From: Denitromonas sp.
GTDB lineage: Bacteria > Pseudomonadota > Gammaproteobacteria > Burkholderiales > Rhodocyclaceae
Assembly (NCBI RefSeq): GCF_034676725.1
Contig: NZ_JAUCBR010000004.1
Span: 945,501 to 1,009,500 of the forward strand
Direction: 5' to 3'
DNA length: 64,000 nucleotides
This document shows positions 16,907-25,986 of the stretch, piece after piece. The notes below the pieces were generated by a model that was given only the letters and a program-made list of their open reading frames with translations, searched no databases and was not told where the DNA came from. The position numbers and the translations under genes were made by a program. Within the stretch, counting starts at the first letter, position 1. Each line of letters begins with the position of its first letter.

Positions 16907-17583
16907 ATCGCCCGCAGCCAGGTCTTGACCCGCTGGCGCTCGAGCAGGCCGAGCGCATCCGGGCCGCTGCGCGTGTTGCTCGCCGCCCAGAAGCTGGCGC
17001 TCTGGCGATCGATCTTGCGCATGCTCGCCTCGTGCAGCTCTGGCAGGGTGATGACCCGCGCCCCGAGCGCCAGCGCACCCTGCAGCGCGGAGGAGTTGTC
17101 GAGCTGGGAAAAATCCGTGCCGCGCCCGAGGTTCTTGACCACAAAGTAGTTCAGCTCGGCGCCGTAGGTGTTGATCAGGCGGTTGAGCAGGGCCACCGAG
17201 TCGGCGCCGGCGTCGGCCAGGTGCCAGTAGTTGACCGTCACCCCCATCTCGGACATCAGCGCCAGCAGGTCGGAGTCCTTGATCCAGCGCGCCAGCGGCG
17301 CGGCCGTCTGGGCGGCGAGGTCGACGATGGCGCTCGGCGCTTCGCCCGCCTCGGGCGGCGGCTCGTCGAACACGGTGGCGATCAGGTCCAGGCCTTCGTA
17401 GGTGTCGACGATCACCGGCGAGGCGTAGTCGGCGTAGAAGCGGGTAAAGGAGGTGTGCGAACGGTCGGTGTCGAAGCCGGTAAACGGCCGCCCCTTGTCG
17501 ATGAAATACTGCGCCAGCACCCGCGCGGTAACCGATTTTCCGACGCCGCCCTTCTCGCCGCCGATCAGATTCAGAGAACTCAT
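16876..17583 (-). CDS. ParA/MinD-like P-loop ATPase, orphan
   Basis: The 235-residue protein starts SSLNLIGGEKGGVGKSVTARVLAQYF, a deviant Walker A motif (GEKGGVGKS, residues 9-17) as in ParA/MinD ATPases, followed by FDTDRSHTSF, resembling the usual D-x-D region. ParA-type ATPases move DNA or protein cargo; some related proteins belong to plasmid mobilisation systems. There is no ParB-like gene or conjugation gene beside it, so the cargo is unknown. ATG 17583 is preferred over an upstream start at 17616 because it begins right before the conserved N terminus. Its 3' end overlaps a convergent gene by 31 bases. Confidence 0.75.
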   Translation of the reverse strand: MSSLNLIGGEKGGVGKSVTARVLAQYFIDKGRPFTGFDTDRSHTSFTRFYADYASPVIVDTYEGLDLIATVFDEPPPEAGEAPSAIVDLAAQTAAPLARWIKDSDLLALMSEMGVTVNYWHLADAGADSVALLNRLINTYGAELNYFVVKNLGRGTDFSQLDNSSALQGALALGARVITLPELHEASMRKIDRQSASFWAASNTRSGPDALGLLERQRVKTWLRAIYTSFDELPL

Positions 17584-17771
17584 GGATGTGCCCCGTGGTT
17601 CGATGCGCATGCGCACCAGTGTGTGTCGAAACCGCCGTGCGCCGGCCTGCGCCGCCGCAAAGGCCTCAGACTAAGCCGGCACAATGACAGGCGCAAGCAA
17701 CAGCGCTATAAAGAACGTTCACCCGCCTGCGCCTTGCCCTCCCGGCACCACCGATCGACAAACCCACGACC

Positions 17772-18914
17772 ATGCCCCAGACCCGAATCCCCGCCGCCTG
17801 GATGCGCGGCGGCACCAGCAAAGGCGTGTTTTTCCTCGCCCGCGACTTGCCGGCCGACCCCGCCGAGCGCGACGCCCTGCTCATCCGCCTGCTCGGCAGC
17901 CCCGACCCCTACGGCAAGCAGATCGACGGGCTCGGTGGCGCCACCTCCAGCACCAGCAAGGTGGTCATCGTCGCCCCGTCGAGCGAGGCCGATTGCGATG
18001 TGGACTATCTCTTCGGCCAGGTGCTGATCGATCGCGCGCGCATCGACTGGTCGGGCAACTGCGGCAACCTCACCGCCGCCGTCGGCCCCTTCGCGCTGTG
18101 GCGAAAACTGTTGCCCGCACCGGCCAGCGGCGAGGTCAACGTGCGCCTGTGGCAACGCAACATCGGCAAGCGCATCCACGCGCGGGTGCCGGTGCATGAC
18201 GGCGAACCGCTCGAGGGCGGCAAGTTTGTACTCGATGGCGTGGCCTTCCCGGCGGCGCCGATCACCCTCACCTTCCTCGACCCCGGCGGCGCCGACGGCG
18301 GCGGCATCCTGCCCACCGGCAAGCCGGTCGACACCCTCACGCTCGACGACGGCAGCACCCTCGACGCCTCACTGGTCAGCGCCGGCAACCCGATGGTGTT
18401 CGTCTCGGCCCATGCGCTGGGCATGGACTGTGCCGCCTCGCAGGCGCAGCTCAATGCCAATGCCGCCTTGCGCGGACGCTGCGAACAGATCCGCATCGCC
18501 GGGGCCCTGGCCATGCGCCTGGCCGACACCGCCGAAGCCGCCGCCGCCCGCCCGCACACACCCAAGGTGGCGATCGTTGCCCCACCGGCCGATTGCCTCT
18601 CAGTCGATGGCCGGCATTTCGCCGCCAGCGACCTCGACCTGCTCACCCGGGTGGTGTCGATGGGGCAGTTCCACCACGCCATCCCGGGCACCGCCGCGAT
18701 CGCCATTGCCGCGGCAGCCGGCGTGCCCGGCTCGCTGGTCTCCCGCCAGCTCAAGGCGCCGCCGCCCGGCCCGCTGCGCATCGGCCACCCTTCGGGGCGC
18801 AGCGAGGTCGGCGCCACCACCTACAGCCGCAAAGGCCAATGGCTGCTCGAAACCGCCGTGCTCCGGCGCAGTGCGCGGATGCTGATGGACGGCTGGGCCT
18901 GCCTGCCGGGCTGA
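17772..18914 (+). CDS. prpF: PrpF-family isomerase
   Basis: PrpF-family proteins isomerise unsaturated di- or tricarboxylates; PrpF interconverts trans- and cis-type 2-methylaconitate in the 2-methylcitrate cycle, and GalD is a 4-oxalomesaconate tautomerase. The 380-residue product has the diaminopimelate-epimerase-like fold signatures: IPAAWMRGGTSKGVFF at the N terminus, GGATSSTSKVVIV, DWSGNCGNLTAAVGPFA, and GHPSGRSEVGA near the end. No prpB, prpC or acnD gene is nearby, so a propionate role is not supported by context and the substrate stays open. A Tat-exported hydrolase follows. Confidence 0.82.
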   Translation: MPQTRIPAAWMRGGTSKGVFFLARDLPADPAERDALLIRLLGSPDPYGKQIDGLGGATSSTSKVVIVAPSSEADCDVDYLFGQVLIDRARIDWSGNCGNLTAAVGPFALWRKLLPAPASGEVNVRLWQRNIGKRIHARVPVHDGEPLEGGKFVLDGVAFPAAPITLTFLDPGGADGGGILPTGKPVDTLTLDDGSTLDASLVSAGNPMVFVSAHALGMDCAASQAQLNANAALRGRCEQIRIAGALAMRLADTAEAAAARPHTPKVAIVAPPADCLSVDGRHFAASDLDLLTRVVSMGQFHHAIPGTAAIAIAAAAGVPGSLVSRQLKAPPPGPLRIGHPSGRSEVGATTYSRKGQWLLETAVLRRSARMLMDGWACLPG

Positions 18915-18990
18915 ACGCGAGGACACGCCAGCGGTCCACGCCCAGATTTTCCGGCAGCGTCCGGCTGCCGGCCGCGCAAGGAGACGTTCG

Positions 18991-19857
18991 ATGCAAACCG
19001 ATCCCGACTTCAACAGCCTGCTCCCCACCCACCGCCTCGACCGCCGCGGCTTTCTGCTCACCGCGACGGCGGCCGGCTTTGCCCTGGCGACCCACCCCGT
19101 GAGTGCCCAGACCATGATCCACACCGACGACACCGGGCTCGCCACCGGCACCGCCAGCATCGACACCGGTACCGGCGCCCTGCCGATCTACCACGCCGCC
19201 CCGGCGCAGGGCGGCCCGCACCCGGTGGTGCTGGTGGTGCAGGAGATCTTCGGCGTCCACGAACACATCCGCGACGTGTGCCGCCGCCTGGCCAAGCTCG
19301 GCTACCTGGCCATCGCCCCCGAGCTGTATTTCCGCCACGGCGACCCGGGCAAGTACGACAGCATCCCCGCCCTGCTCAAGGAGATTGTCTCGAAGGTGCC
19401 AGACGAGCAGGTGATGTCCGACCTCGACCTGTGCGTGGCCTGGGCCGCCGGCCACGGTGGCAACACCGCCCGGCTGGGTATCACCGGCTTCTGCTGGGGC
19501 GGGCGCGTGGTGTGGCTGTATGCCGCGCACAACCCCAGGCTGAAGGCCGGCGTGGCCTGGTATGGGCGCATCCGCGGCGACGCCTCGGGGCTCAACCCAC
19601 GCCACCCGATCGATGTCGCCGGCGAGCTCAAGGCGCCGGTGCTCGGCCTGTACGGCGCGCAGGATCAGGGCATCCCCGCCGCCGACGCCGAGGCCATGCG
19701 CGAGGCGCTCAAGGCCGCCGGCAAGCCCGGCGAGATCGTGATCTACCCGGACGCCGGCCACGCCTTCCATGCCGACTACCGGCCCAGCTACCGCGAAGCG
19801 CCGGCGCAGGACGGCTGGCAACGCCTGCAGGCGTGGTTCAAGGCCAACGGCGTCTGA
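18991..19857 (+). CDS. Dienelactone hydrolase family protein with Tat signal
   Basis: The 288-residue protein begins with a twin-arginine signal (DRRGFLLTATAAGFALATHPVSAQ, RR at 18-19), so the mature enzyme should be periplasmic. The hydrolase domain has VVLVVQEIFGVHEHIRDVCRRLA, the cysteine nucleophile elbow GITGFCWGGRVVW, and the C-terminal acid/base part DQGIPAADAEAM and DAGHAFHADYRPSY. Dienelactone hydrolases open dienelactone to maleylacetate in chloroaromatic routes, but exported versions have unknown substrates. Upstream sequence AAGGAGACG gives a good ribosome binding site. Confidence 0.88.
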   Translation: MQTDPDFNSLLPTHRLDRRGFLLTATAAGFALATHPVSAQTMIHTDDTGLATGTASIDTGTGALPIYHAAPAQGGPHPVVLVVQEIFGVHEHIRDVCRRLAKLGYLAIAPELYFRHGDPGKYDSIPALLKEIVSKVPDEQVMSDLDLCVAWAAGHGGNTARLGITGFCWGGRVVWLYAAHNPRLKAGVAWYGRIRGDASGLNPRHPIDVAGELKAPVLGLYGAQDQGIPAADAEAMREALKAAGKPGEIVIYPDAGHAFHADYRPSYREAPAQDGWQRLQAWFKANGV

Positions 19858-19864
19858 GCGCGTT

Positions 19865-21931
19865 CTAGGGCGGGGCCGCACCGGCTGCCGCCCGCCACTG
19901 CGGCGCGGCCAGGGTGCCGGCCAGGTCCACCGGCACCGTCTTGCCGCGCAGCTTGCGGAAGATACGCGCACGCATGCCCTTGGGCGCCTCGACCAGTTCG
20001 GCCTGCAGCGACAGCGCCAGCGCGCCATCGGCCAGCGCGACACGCCCGGCGCCGGTCAGCTGCATCCAGTCGCTGCGCATCGACAACGCCTCCACCTGCG
20101 CCGCCCCCCCGGCCAGTTGCAGCGCGGCGCGGGCATGGCGGATGGTCAGGTCGGGCGACACCGCGGCCGCCGGCCAGATCGCGGCCAGCGCCGCATCCTG
20201 CGTGCGCAAGGCCCCCATCACATCCATACCGCGCCAGTGCCCGCCGTTGAGCATCAGCTGCGCCGTGCCCGTCGCCCCCGGCCACGGATCGGGCGCGCGC
20301 GCATCGAATTGCAGGCGCACATCGCCATCGAGCGCCCCGCTGAGCCCGGGCAGCGCTGCGGCCGCCGCCGGCCAGTGTTCGATCGGCAGCGCGGTCAGCG
20401 TCATTTGCAGTTCGCCGGCGCCAGCGCCATCGTGCGCCACCGTCGCCGCCACGCGACCGGTCGCCACCGCCCCGTCCAGCGGCCCCACACGCAGCGTCTT
20501 GCCATCGCTGGCAACCGGCAGGACCAGAGACTCGAAGCGCAGGCCACCGACCTCGAGCCGGTCGGCACGCACCCGCCCGGCAAAGGGCGGCAGTGACGTC
20601 GCCTGCCACAGGCCGAGCAGCTCGGCACGGTAACCGGCCAGCGAAAGCTGCGGCGTGTGCAGGTCGAACTGCAGGGCTTGGGGCTGTTCGGGGGCGATGC
20701 GCACGGTGCCGGCCAGCCGGTGCGCACCGTCGTTGAAGGCCAGCGCCGCATCGAGCGCGCCGGCCAGCGGCTGCCAGGCGAGCTGGCCGGTCAGTTGCAG
20801 CCGGCGCGCCGGGCCGGTGTCGGCGCTGGGCCAGCCAAAGCTCGCATCCAGTCCGTTGAGCTGCAGCTGCGCCGCCTCGCCACGCCACAGCGGCACGGCC
20901 TGCACGGCCACCGCGTGGCTGCGGCCGTCACGGCGCAGGTTGCCCTCGACCGACAGGCTGTCGGCCTGCCAGCCCTCGGCGTCGGGCCGCAGGTTGGCCA
21001 CCCGCGCGGCCAGCGCGCCGCCACGCTCGCCGTCGCGCTTGAAGCTGGCGGCGGCCTGCGGCAGGTGCAGGCCGTCCCGCCATTGCCAAACCGGGGCCTC
21101 GGCCGTGATCGCGCTGGTCCCGGCACGGCCCTGGCCGGTCATCTGCAAGGCCAGTTCGCGCCCCTGCCAGCGGCCATCGGCAGCGGCCACCACGCCGCCG
21201 GAGCTGATCGCCAGGCTGGCCTGCTGATAGCCGCCGGCCTGGCCGGTGAAGTCCAGCCCCGCGGCGTTGAGGCTCACCACCCCGCCGCGGTCGATATCAA
21301 AGCCCGCAGTCATGCGGAAGCGCCCGGCCGCGCTCGCCGCGCCGACCACGCTGGCGTCGCCTTCGACCCCCAGCGCGCCGCGCACATTGTTGCCGACCGG
21401 CCCGACGAAGGCCGTCAGGCGCGACAGCTGCAGTGTTGCGCCGTGGATGGGGTCGACAATTTCCAGCGCGCCGTCGGTGACGGTCACCCGCCGCACGTTG
21501 AAGGCCACCTTGCGCGCCTTGAGCGTGGCCGCATCGCGCAGGCCATCGAGCGATTCGAGCGTCTTGACCACATCGCGGGTCAGGTGCAGCTGCAGGCCGT
21601 CGAAGCGGATCTCCTGCACGTCGACCTGGCGCGACAGCAAGGGCAGCAAGCCGACGTTGACCCGCACCCGCTGCATCTGCGCCGCCAGCCGGTCGGGGGC
21701 GTCGCGCGCCGACAGGCGCACCTGCTTCGCATCGAGCGCCAGGCGCGGCCAGAAGGAGAGGGTCAGCGGCCCGTCGAAATCCAGCGTGCGGCCGTAGCGC
21801 TCGGCCACCGCCTGGCTCAGCTCGGTCTTGACGCGGTCGCTATCGAAGGTCTCGGTGAGATACCAGATCGCCCCCGCCGCCAGCACCAGCAGGCTCAAGG
21901 TGAGTAAGGCGAGGATTTTGAACAGGCGCAT
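19865..21931 (-). CDS. AsmA family protein
   Basis: AsmA-type proteins are inner-membrane-anchored, repeat-beta-groove proteins extending into the periplasm and linked to phospholipid transport and outer-membrane assembly. The 688-residue product has one N-terminal membrane helix (LFKILALLTLSLLVLAAGAIWYL, residues 3-25), the AsmA N-terminal pattern with TFDSDRVKTELSQAVAERYGRTLDFDGPLTLSFWPRLALDAKQV, and a C-terminal AsmA_2-like part (MSRDWMQLTGAGRVALADGAL-like, then FRKLRGKTVPVDLAGTL). The start at ATG 21931 (MRLFKIL) directly precedes the membrane helix. Convergent with the dienelactone hydrolase. Confidence 0.9.
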   Translation of the reverse strand: MRLFKILALLTLSLLVLAAGAIWYLTETFDSDRVKTELSQAVAERYGRTLDFDGPLTLSFWPRLALDAKQVRLSARDAPDRLAAQMQRVRVNVGLLPLLSRQVDVQEIRFDGLQLHLTRDVVKTLESLDGLRDAATLKARKVAFNVRRVTVTDGALEIVDPIHGATLQLSRLTAFVGPVGNNVRGALGVEGDASVVGAASAAGRFRMTAGFDIDRGGVVSLNAAGLDFTGQAGGYQQASLAISSGGVVAAADGRWQGRELALQMTGQGRAGTSAITAEAPVWQWRDGLHLPQAAASFKRDGERGGALAARVANLRPDAEGWQADSLSVEGNLRRDGRSHAVAVQAVPLWRGEAAQLQLNGLDASFGWPSADTGPARRLQLTGQLAWQPLAGALDAALAFNDGAHRLAGTVRIAPEQPQALQFDLHTPQLSLAGYRAELLGLWQATSLPPFAGRVRADRLEVGGLRFESLVLPVASDGKTLRVGPLDGAVATGRVAATVAHDGAGAGELQMTLTALPIEHWPAAAAALPGLSGALDGDVRLQFDARAPDPWPGATGTAQLMLNGGHWRGMDVMGALRTQDAALAAIWPAAAVSPDLTIRHARAALQLAGGAAQVEALSMRSDWMQLTGAGRVALADGALALSLQAELVEAPKGMRARIFRKLRGKTVPVDLAGTLAAPQWRAAAGAAPP

Positions 21932-22008
21932 GTCCGATCCAGACGGGATAGCGTGGGCACGCCGCCATCTTAGCGCCAATACGGACGCCGCGTCGGGCCG
22001 ATCCGGCC

Positions 22009-22539
22009 TCAGCCGCCCACGCGCGGCGGGGCATGTCGCAGCAGGTAGTCGGCGACCAGGCCGTTGACCGTGCCGAACACCACCGCGGCCAGCGCGAACA
22101 CCGGCACCAGGTAGAAGATGCCGTCATGCGGCACCAGCCACAGCCGGGCAATCAGGATCTGCCCGGCAAAATGGCCGAAGGCGGCCAGCACGCTGTGGCT
22201 GACCGGGCCGAACCAGCGCGCCGGCAGATGCCGCGCCAGCGCCAGCACGGCGAGGCTGATCAGCGCGCCGCTGAGGCTGAGGAAGAAGCCCGGCGCCAGG
22301 AACTGGCCGAGCACCAGCGAGGCGGCGAACACCCGCAGCAAGGCCACCCAGGCCGCCTCGCGCCAGCCCCAGCGTGCCAGCACGACCAGGGTGATGATGT
22401 TGCCCAGCCCCGGCTTGACGCCCGGCAGCGGCAGCGGAATGGCGGCCTCGGCCACCGACAGCGCGATCGCCGCGGCCGCGTAGCGGGCGATGCGCACATC
22501 GGCGTCGGTGACCGGCAGCTCAGTAGTTGAGCGTGTCAT
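22009..22539 (-). CDS. Gx transporter family membrane protein
   Basis: A 176-residue membrane protein with about five hydrophobic segments and the family motif LPGVKPGLGNIITLVVLARWG (about residues 38-58). The family was annotated as heptaprenyl diphosphate synthase component I but is now treated as a small ECF-S-like transporter; the substrate is not established. The start at ATG 22539 (MTRSTTELPVTDADVRIARYA) overlaps the end of the NusG-II frame by 20 bases, indicating an operon rapZ, NusG-II, Gx. Gx and NusG-II genes commonly occur as neighbours. Confidence 0.83.
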   Translation of the reverse strand: MTRSTTELPVTDADVRIARYAAAAIALSVAEAAIPLPLPGVKPGLGNIITLVVLARWGWREAAWVALLRVFAASLVLGQFLAPGFFLSLSGALISLAVLALARHLPARWFGPVSHSVLAAFGHFAGQILIARLWLVPHDGIFYLVPVFALAAVVFGTVNGLVADYLLRHAPPRVGG

Positions 22540-22910
22540 AGGTGTTGGTGTCGCCGAGCAGGCGCAGGCTGACTTCATTGGGCGCGCAGATGGCGACGGC
22601 GCCGGCACGGGTCAGCCAGCCCTGCAGCACGCAGTACTGGCGCGGGCCGGGGTCGCTGTAAACACGGGCACGGCCAGGCTCGATGTGCACCTCGGTGCGC
22701 CCCAGCGGACCGTTCGACATTGAGCTTGGCCGGCTGGTCGAGGCTCAGCCGCGCCACCACCTTGCCGCCGGCGCGCACCTCGGCCCAGCGCGCCACGCCG
22801 CCTTGCCAGAAGGTGAGGGCAAACACCACGCAGACGAGCAGCCCGCCGCCGACCACCAACGCGTCACCCGGACGGAAGCCGGCGCGCCACTCATGCCAGG
22901 CCAGCTTCAT
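22520..22910 (-). pseudogene. NusG domain II protein, split by a single-base frameshift
   Basis: The first part (start ATG 22910) reads MKLAWHEWRAGFRPGDALVV with a membrane helix, then GGKVVARLSLDQPAKLNVE. The rest of the domain, GPLGRTEVHIEPGRARVYSD...CVLQGWLTRAGAVAICAPNEVSLRLL, is in another frame and ends at 22520. Removing one base near 22712 (GTC GAA C GGT) restores a continuous protein of about 129 residues. NusG-II proteins of this type are membrane-anchored and small, with unknown function. The ATG overlaps the rapZ stop (ATGA). Either a real disruption or a sequence error; internal restart at ATG 22720 would make only the second part. Confidence 0.8.
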
Positions 22911-23776
22911 GTGCTGCCATGGCCGTCCCGCGCGCGCCGCGCCGAGGCCCGGTGGCGGACCATGACGCGCACATTGGCGGCAAAGGCCTCGGCCAGCCGC
23001 TCGGCGAAGTACACCGAACGGTGCTGGCCGCCGGTGCAGCCAATGGCCACGGTCAGGTAGCTGCGGTTGTCGCGGATGTAGGCCGGCAGCCAGTTGGCGA
23101 CGAAGGTGCGGATGTCTTCGGCCATGCGGCCGACTTCGGGGATGCGTTCGAGGAAGTCGATCACCGGCTGGTCCTTGCCGGTGAGCGGGCGCAGCTTGGG
23201 GTCGTAATGCGGATTGGGCAGGCAGCGCACGTCGAACACCAGGTCGGCATCGACCGGAATGCCGTACTTGAAGCCGAAGGACTGGAACAGCAGGGTGAGC
23301 CCGGCAGTGGCCTCGAGCTTCATGAAGTCCTTGACCCAGGCGCGCAGGGTGTTGGCCTGGGTGTCGCTGGTGTCCATGCGGTAACCGAGGCGGGCGATGG
23401 GGTCGAGCGCCTCGCGCTCGCGCGCGATGGCCTCGCCGAGGGTGACGTTTTCCTCCGCCAGCGGATGGCGCCGGCGGGTTTCCGAGAAGCGGGCGATGAG
23501 GGTGTCGTCGCGCGCGTCGAGGAAGATGAAGCGAACATCGTCGATCATGCTGCGCAGGCGCTCGACCTCGCCGGGCAAGGCGGCAATCGATGCGCCGGAG
23601 CGCACGTCCACCGCCACCGCCACCCGCTGGTAGCCGCTGCTGCGCAGGTTGGACACCAGTTGCGGCAGCAGCGTGGCGGGCAGGTTGTCGACCACGTAAT
23701 AGCCGGCATCTTCCAGCACGTTGAGGGCAATACTCTTGCCCGATCCGGACAAGCCGCTGATGAGAACGATCTGCAT
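22907..23776 (-). CDS. rapZ: RNase adapter protein RapZ
   Basis: RapZ binds small RNAs and, in enterobacteria, delivers GlmZ to RNase E to control glucosamine-6-phosphate synthase; the wider family has nucleotide-binding and RNA-binding activity. The 289-residue product has Walker A GLSGSGKS (residues 8-15), the characteristic YVVDNLPATLLPQL, MDVRSG-type VDVRSGASI, Walker B-like FIFLDARDDTLIARFSETRRRHPL, and the C-terminal GCTGGQHRSVYFAERLAE. The start at ATG 23776 (MQIVLISGLSGSGKS) is the family N terminus. It is first in an operon with the NusG-II and Gx genes rather than with ptsN/hprK-type genes. Confidence 0.95.
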   Translation of the reverse strand: MQIVLISGLSGSGKSIALNVLEDAGYYVVDNLPATLLPQLVSNLRSSGYQRVAVAVDVRSGASIAALPGEVERLRSMIDDVRFIFLDARDDTLIARFSETRRRHPLAEENVTLGEAIAREREALDPIARLGYRMDTSDTQANTLRAWVKDFMKLEATAGLTLLFQSFGFKYGIPVDADLVFDVRCLPNPHYDPKLRPLTGKDQPVIDFLERIPEVGRMAEDIRTFVANWLPAYIRDNRSYLTVAIGCTGGQHRSVYFAERLAEAFAANVRVMVRHRASARRARDGHGST

Positions 23777-24060
23777 GACGAGGCTCGTAACAGAATGCGT
23801 CGAGTGTATAGCGAACGGCCGAGCGATGACACCCACCGTGCCGCCAGGCCCCGACAGCGGGTCACATTAGGGAAAACCGACGCAGACAAATCGCATGCAC
23901 GTTCTAATCTTAAAAGGTTGATGCAGCGAATTCCCCGGCGTGGGCCACGGCCCGCCCGAGGCGTTCGATCAACCCCCGGCTGCGGCGAGCGTCGCCAAGG
24001 CCGCCGGGCGGGCGCACGCACGGCTCGTCCGGTCTCGTGACAGACCTGGAGGAGACCTTT

Positions 24061-25209
24061 GTGAAAAAACAAGACCAGTCCCTGGCATCACGGCAATCCA
24101 CATCCACCACCGACGCCGCACCGGCACGGCGCCATTTCCTGAAGTCCGCCGCAGCCGGCAGCGCGCTGATCGCCGGCGCGCCCTTCATCAGCAATGCCCA
24201 GGCGGCCAAGGGCAAAACCTGGAAAGTGCAATCGACCTGGGACGCTGGCACCACCGGCTACGCCTTGTTCGAAGAATGGTGCAACGGCTTTCAGGAGGCC
24301 ACCGGCGGTGAGCTGAGCATCAAGCCCTTTGGCGCCAAGGCCGTGGCGGCCGACAACAACGCGCTGTTCGAGTCGGTGCAGACCGGCGTGCTCGACGGCA
24401 TGAACCCCTTCACCCTGTACTGGGCGGGCAAGATGCCGGCCAGCGTGTTCCTGTCGTCCTACCCGGTGGGGCCGGACCAACCCGCGCAGTGGGACACCAT
24501 GTTCTACGGCCTCGGCCTGCTCGAGAAGGTGCGCGAAATCTACGCCAAGTTCGGGCTGGTGTATGTCGGCCCGATTCAGCATGACGCCAACATCATCCAC
24601 TCCAAGAAGCCGGTCACCAGCGTGGCCGACTTCCAGGGCCTCAAGCTGCGCGTGCCCGGCGGCATGGTGTCGGAAGTGTTCCAGGCCTTTGGCGCCAGCA
24701 CGGTGAGCCTGCCGGGTTCGGACATTTTCCCGGCGCTTGAAAAAGGCACCATCGACGCGGCCGACTACGTGGGCCCGGCGGTGAACTGGGACCTGGGCTT
24801 CGCGCAGGTGACCAAGTACATCCTCTTCGGCCCACCGGGCCTGATGTCGGTGTACCAGCCGGTTGACCTGATGGACTTCACGGTCAACATGCGCGCCTGG
24901 AAGAGCCTGTCGCCACTGATGCAGCAAATGGTGGAAGACCGGGTGAAGACCTATTCGGTGAAGCACTTCGTGTCGATCCAGAAGCGCAACGTCGAGGCGC
25001 TCGAGAAGTTCGAGAAGGCCGGCAGCGAGATCAACCGCATGAGCCAGGCCGACCTCGAAGCCTTCCGGCGAGCCGCCATCCCGATCTGGTTCAAGTGGGC
25101 CAAGAAAGACCAGGCCGCGGCCGAGGTGTTCAAGATGCAGCTCGACTACATGATGAACCCCATCATGGGCTACGTCTCGGCGGCCGACATCAAGGGCCAG
25201 AGCCTCTAA
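24061..25209 (+). CDS. TRAP transporter substrate-binding protein (DctP family), Tat-exported
   Basis: The periplasmic receptor of a tripartite ATP-independent transporter, using ion gradients to import organic acids. The 382-residue product has a twin-arginine signal (RRHFLKSAAAGSALIAGAPFISNAQA) and then the DctP domain (KVQSTWDAGTTGYALFEEW, ADFQGLKLRVPGGMVSEVFQAFGASTVSLPGSDIFPALEKGTIDAADYVGP). GTG 24061 is chosen as start because GGAGGAGA lies 8 bases upstream; an in-frame GTG at 24037 precedes that site. The conserved arginine of the ligand site is in KLRVPG. The small and large permease genes follow. The ligand cannot be told. Confidence 0.93.
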   Translation: MKKQDQSLASRQSTSTTDAAPARRHFLKSAAAGSALIAGAPFISNAQAAKGKTWKVQSTWDAGTTGYALFEEWCNGFQEATGGELSIKPFGAKAVAADNNALFESVQTGVLDGMNPFTLYWAGKMPASVFLSSYPVGPDQPAQWDTMFYGLGLLEKVREIYAKFGLVYVGPIQHDANIIHSKKPVTSVADFQGLKLRVPGGMVSEVFQAFGASTVSLPGSDIFPALEKGTIDAADYVGPAVNWDLGFAQVTKYILFGPPGLMSVYQPVDLMDFTVNMRAWKSLSPLMQQMVEDRVKTYSVKHFVSIQKRNVEALEKFEKAGSEINRMSQADLEAFRRAAIPIWFKWAKKDQAAAEVFKMQLDYMMNPIMGYVSAADIKGQSL

Positions 25210-25293
25210 CCGCCACCCAGCCAGAACCCCCGCACCGCCCGGCTCGACCGGCGCGGTGCGGCGTGCGTGCGCAGCCCCCGAGGAGATGAGCCC

Positions 25294-25983
25294 ATGAACA
25301 CGGAACCCGACTTCGGCTTCGTCCTGCCCCACATGGTGTACTGGGGCTGGCTGGCCATCATGCCGCTGATCCTGATCGCCTGGAGCGGCTGGCAGGAACG
25401 CCGGCAGCCACCCACCCCCACGCCGGACGAAGAGCTGGCCGCCCACCTGCTGGCCGAAGAAGACCCCGCGCTGCATGTGGAAAACGGCTTCACCCGCGTG
25501 CTCGACACGATCAGCAAATGGTCGGGCATCTTCGTCGCGTTCTGGACGGTCAACGCCGTGGTCGCCTACTTCTACGAAGTGATCATGCGCTACATCTTCA
25601 ACCAGCCGACCATCTGGGTGCATGAGTCGTGCTTCTTGCTGTTCGGCATGCAATACCTGCTCGCCGGCGCCTACACCCTGCTCACCGGCGGCCATGTGCG
25701 GGTCGACGTGCTCTACATCAAGCTGCCGCCGCGCGGCCGGGTGGGCATGGACATCTTCACCTCGGTGTTCTTCTTCATCTTCGCCATCGCCCTGCTCGGC
25801 ACCTCCTGGGGCTTCTTCATGTCGTCCTACGGCATGGGCGAAACCACGGTCGAGACCTGGGGCATCCAGTACTGGCCGGTCAAGGGCATGATGGTGCTCG
25901 GCGCCGTCCTGCTGCTGCTGGCGGGCATCTCCAAGCTGGCCAAGGACATCGTGCTGTTCCAGCGCATGGGCAGGGAGGGCTGA
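25294..25983 (+). CDS. TRAP transporter small permease (DctQ family)
   Basis: A 229-residue membrane protein that joins the large permease to form the TRAP channel. After an extra N-terminal membrane segment (VYWGWLAIMPLILIAWSGWQ) and a cytosolic stretch, it has the four DctQ helices, with FEVIMRYIF-type motif (YEVIMRYIFNQPTIWVHESCFLLFGMQYLLAGAYTL) and HVRVDVLY. GAGGAGATGAGCCC precedes ATG 25294. It ends 3 bases before the large permease start. The extended N terminus makes it longer than minimal DctQ proteins (about 160-190 residues). Confidence 0.92.
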   Translation: MNTEPDFGFVLPHMVYWGWLAIMPLILIAWSGWQERRQPPTPTPDEELAAHLLAEEDPALHVENGFTRVLDTISKWSGIFVAFWTVNAVVAYFYEVIMRYIFNQPTIWVHESCFLLFGMQYLLAGAYTLLTGGHVRVDVLYIKLPPRGRVGMDIFTSVFFFIFAIALLGTSWGFFMSSYGMGETTVETWGIQYWPVKGMMVLGAVLLLLAGISKLAKDIVLFQRMGREG

Positions 25984-25986
25984 GCC

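Noticed and set aside
17772..19857. prpF as part of a 2-methylcitrate cycle operon
   Set aside because: No prpB, prpC or acnD neighbours; the following gene is a Tat-exported hydrolase, so the propionate role is unsupported here.
22708..22720. Shared word TGTCGAAC at the NusG-II and PilZ frameshifts, suggesting a common error or modification motif
   Set aside because: The same word occurs in intact genes (for example in the TRAP large permease near 26068 and in the antisense of liuE near 32674), so it is more likely coincidence.
22700..22725. Programmed ribosomal frameshifting in the NusG-II gene
   Set aside because: There is no slippery heptamer, and no stem-loop or internal Shine-Dalgarno placed to promote it; a plain one-base insertion is simpler.
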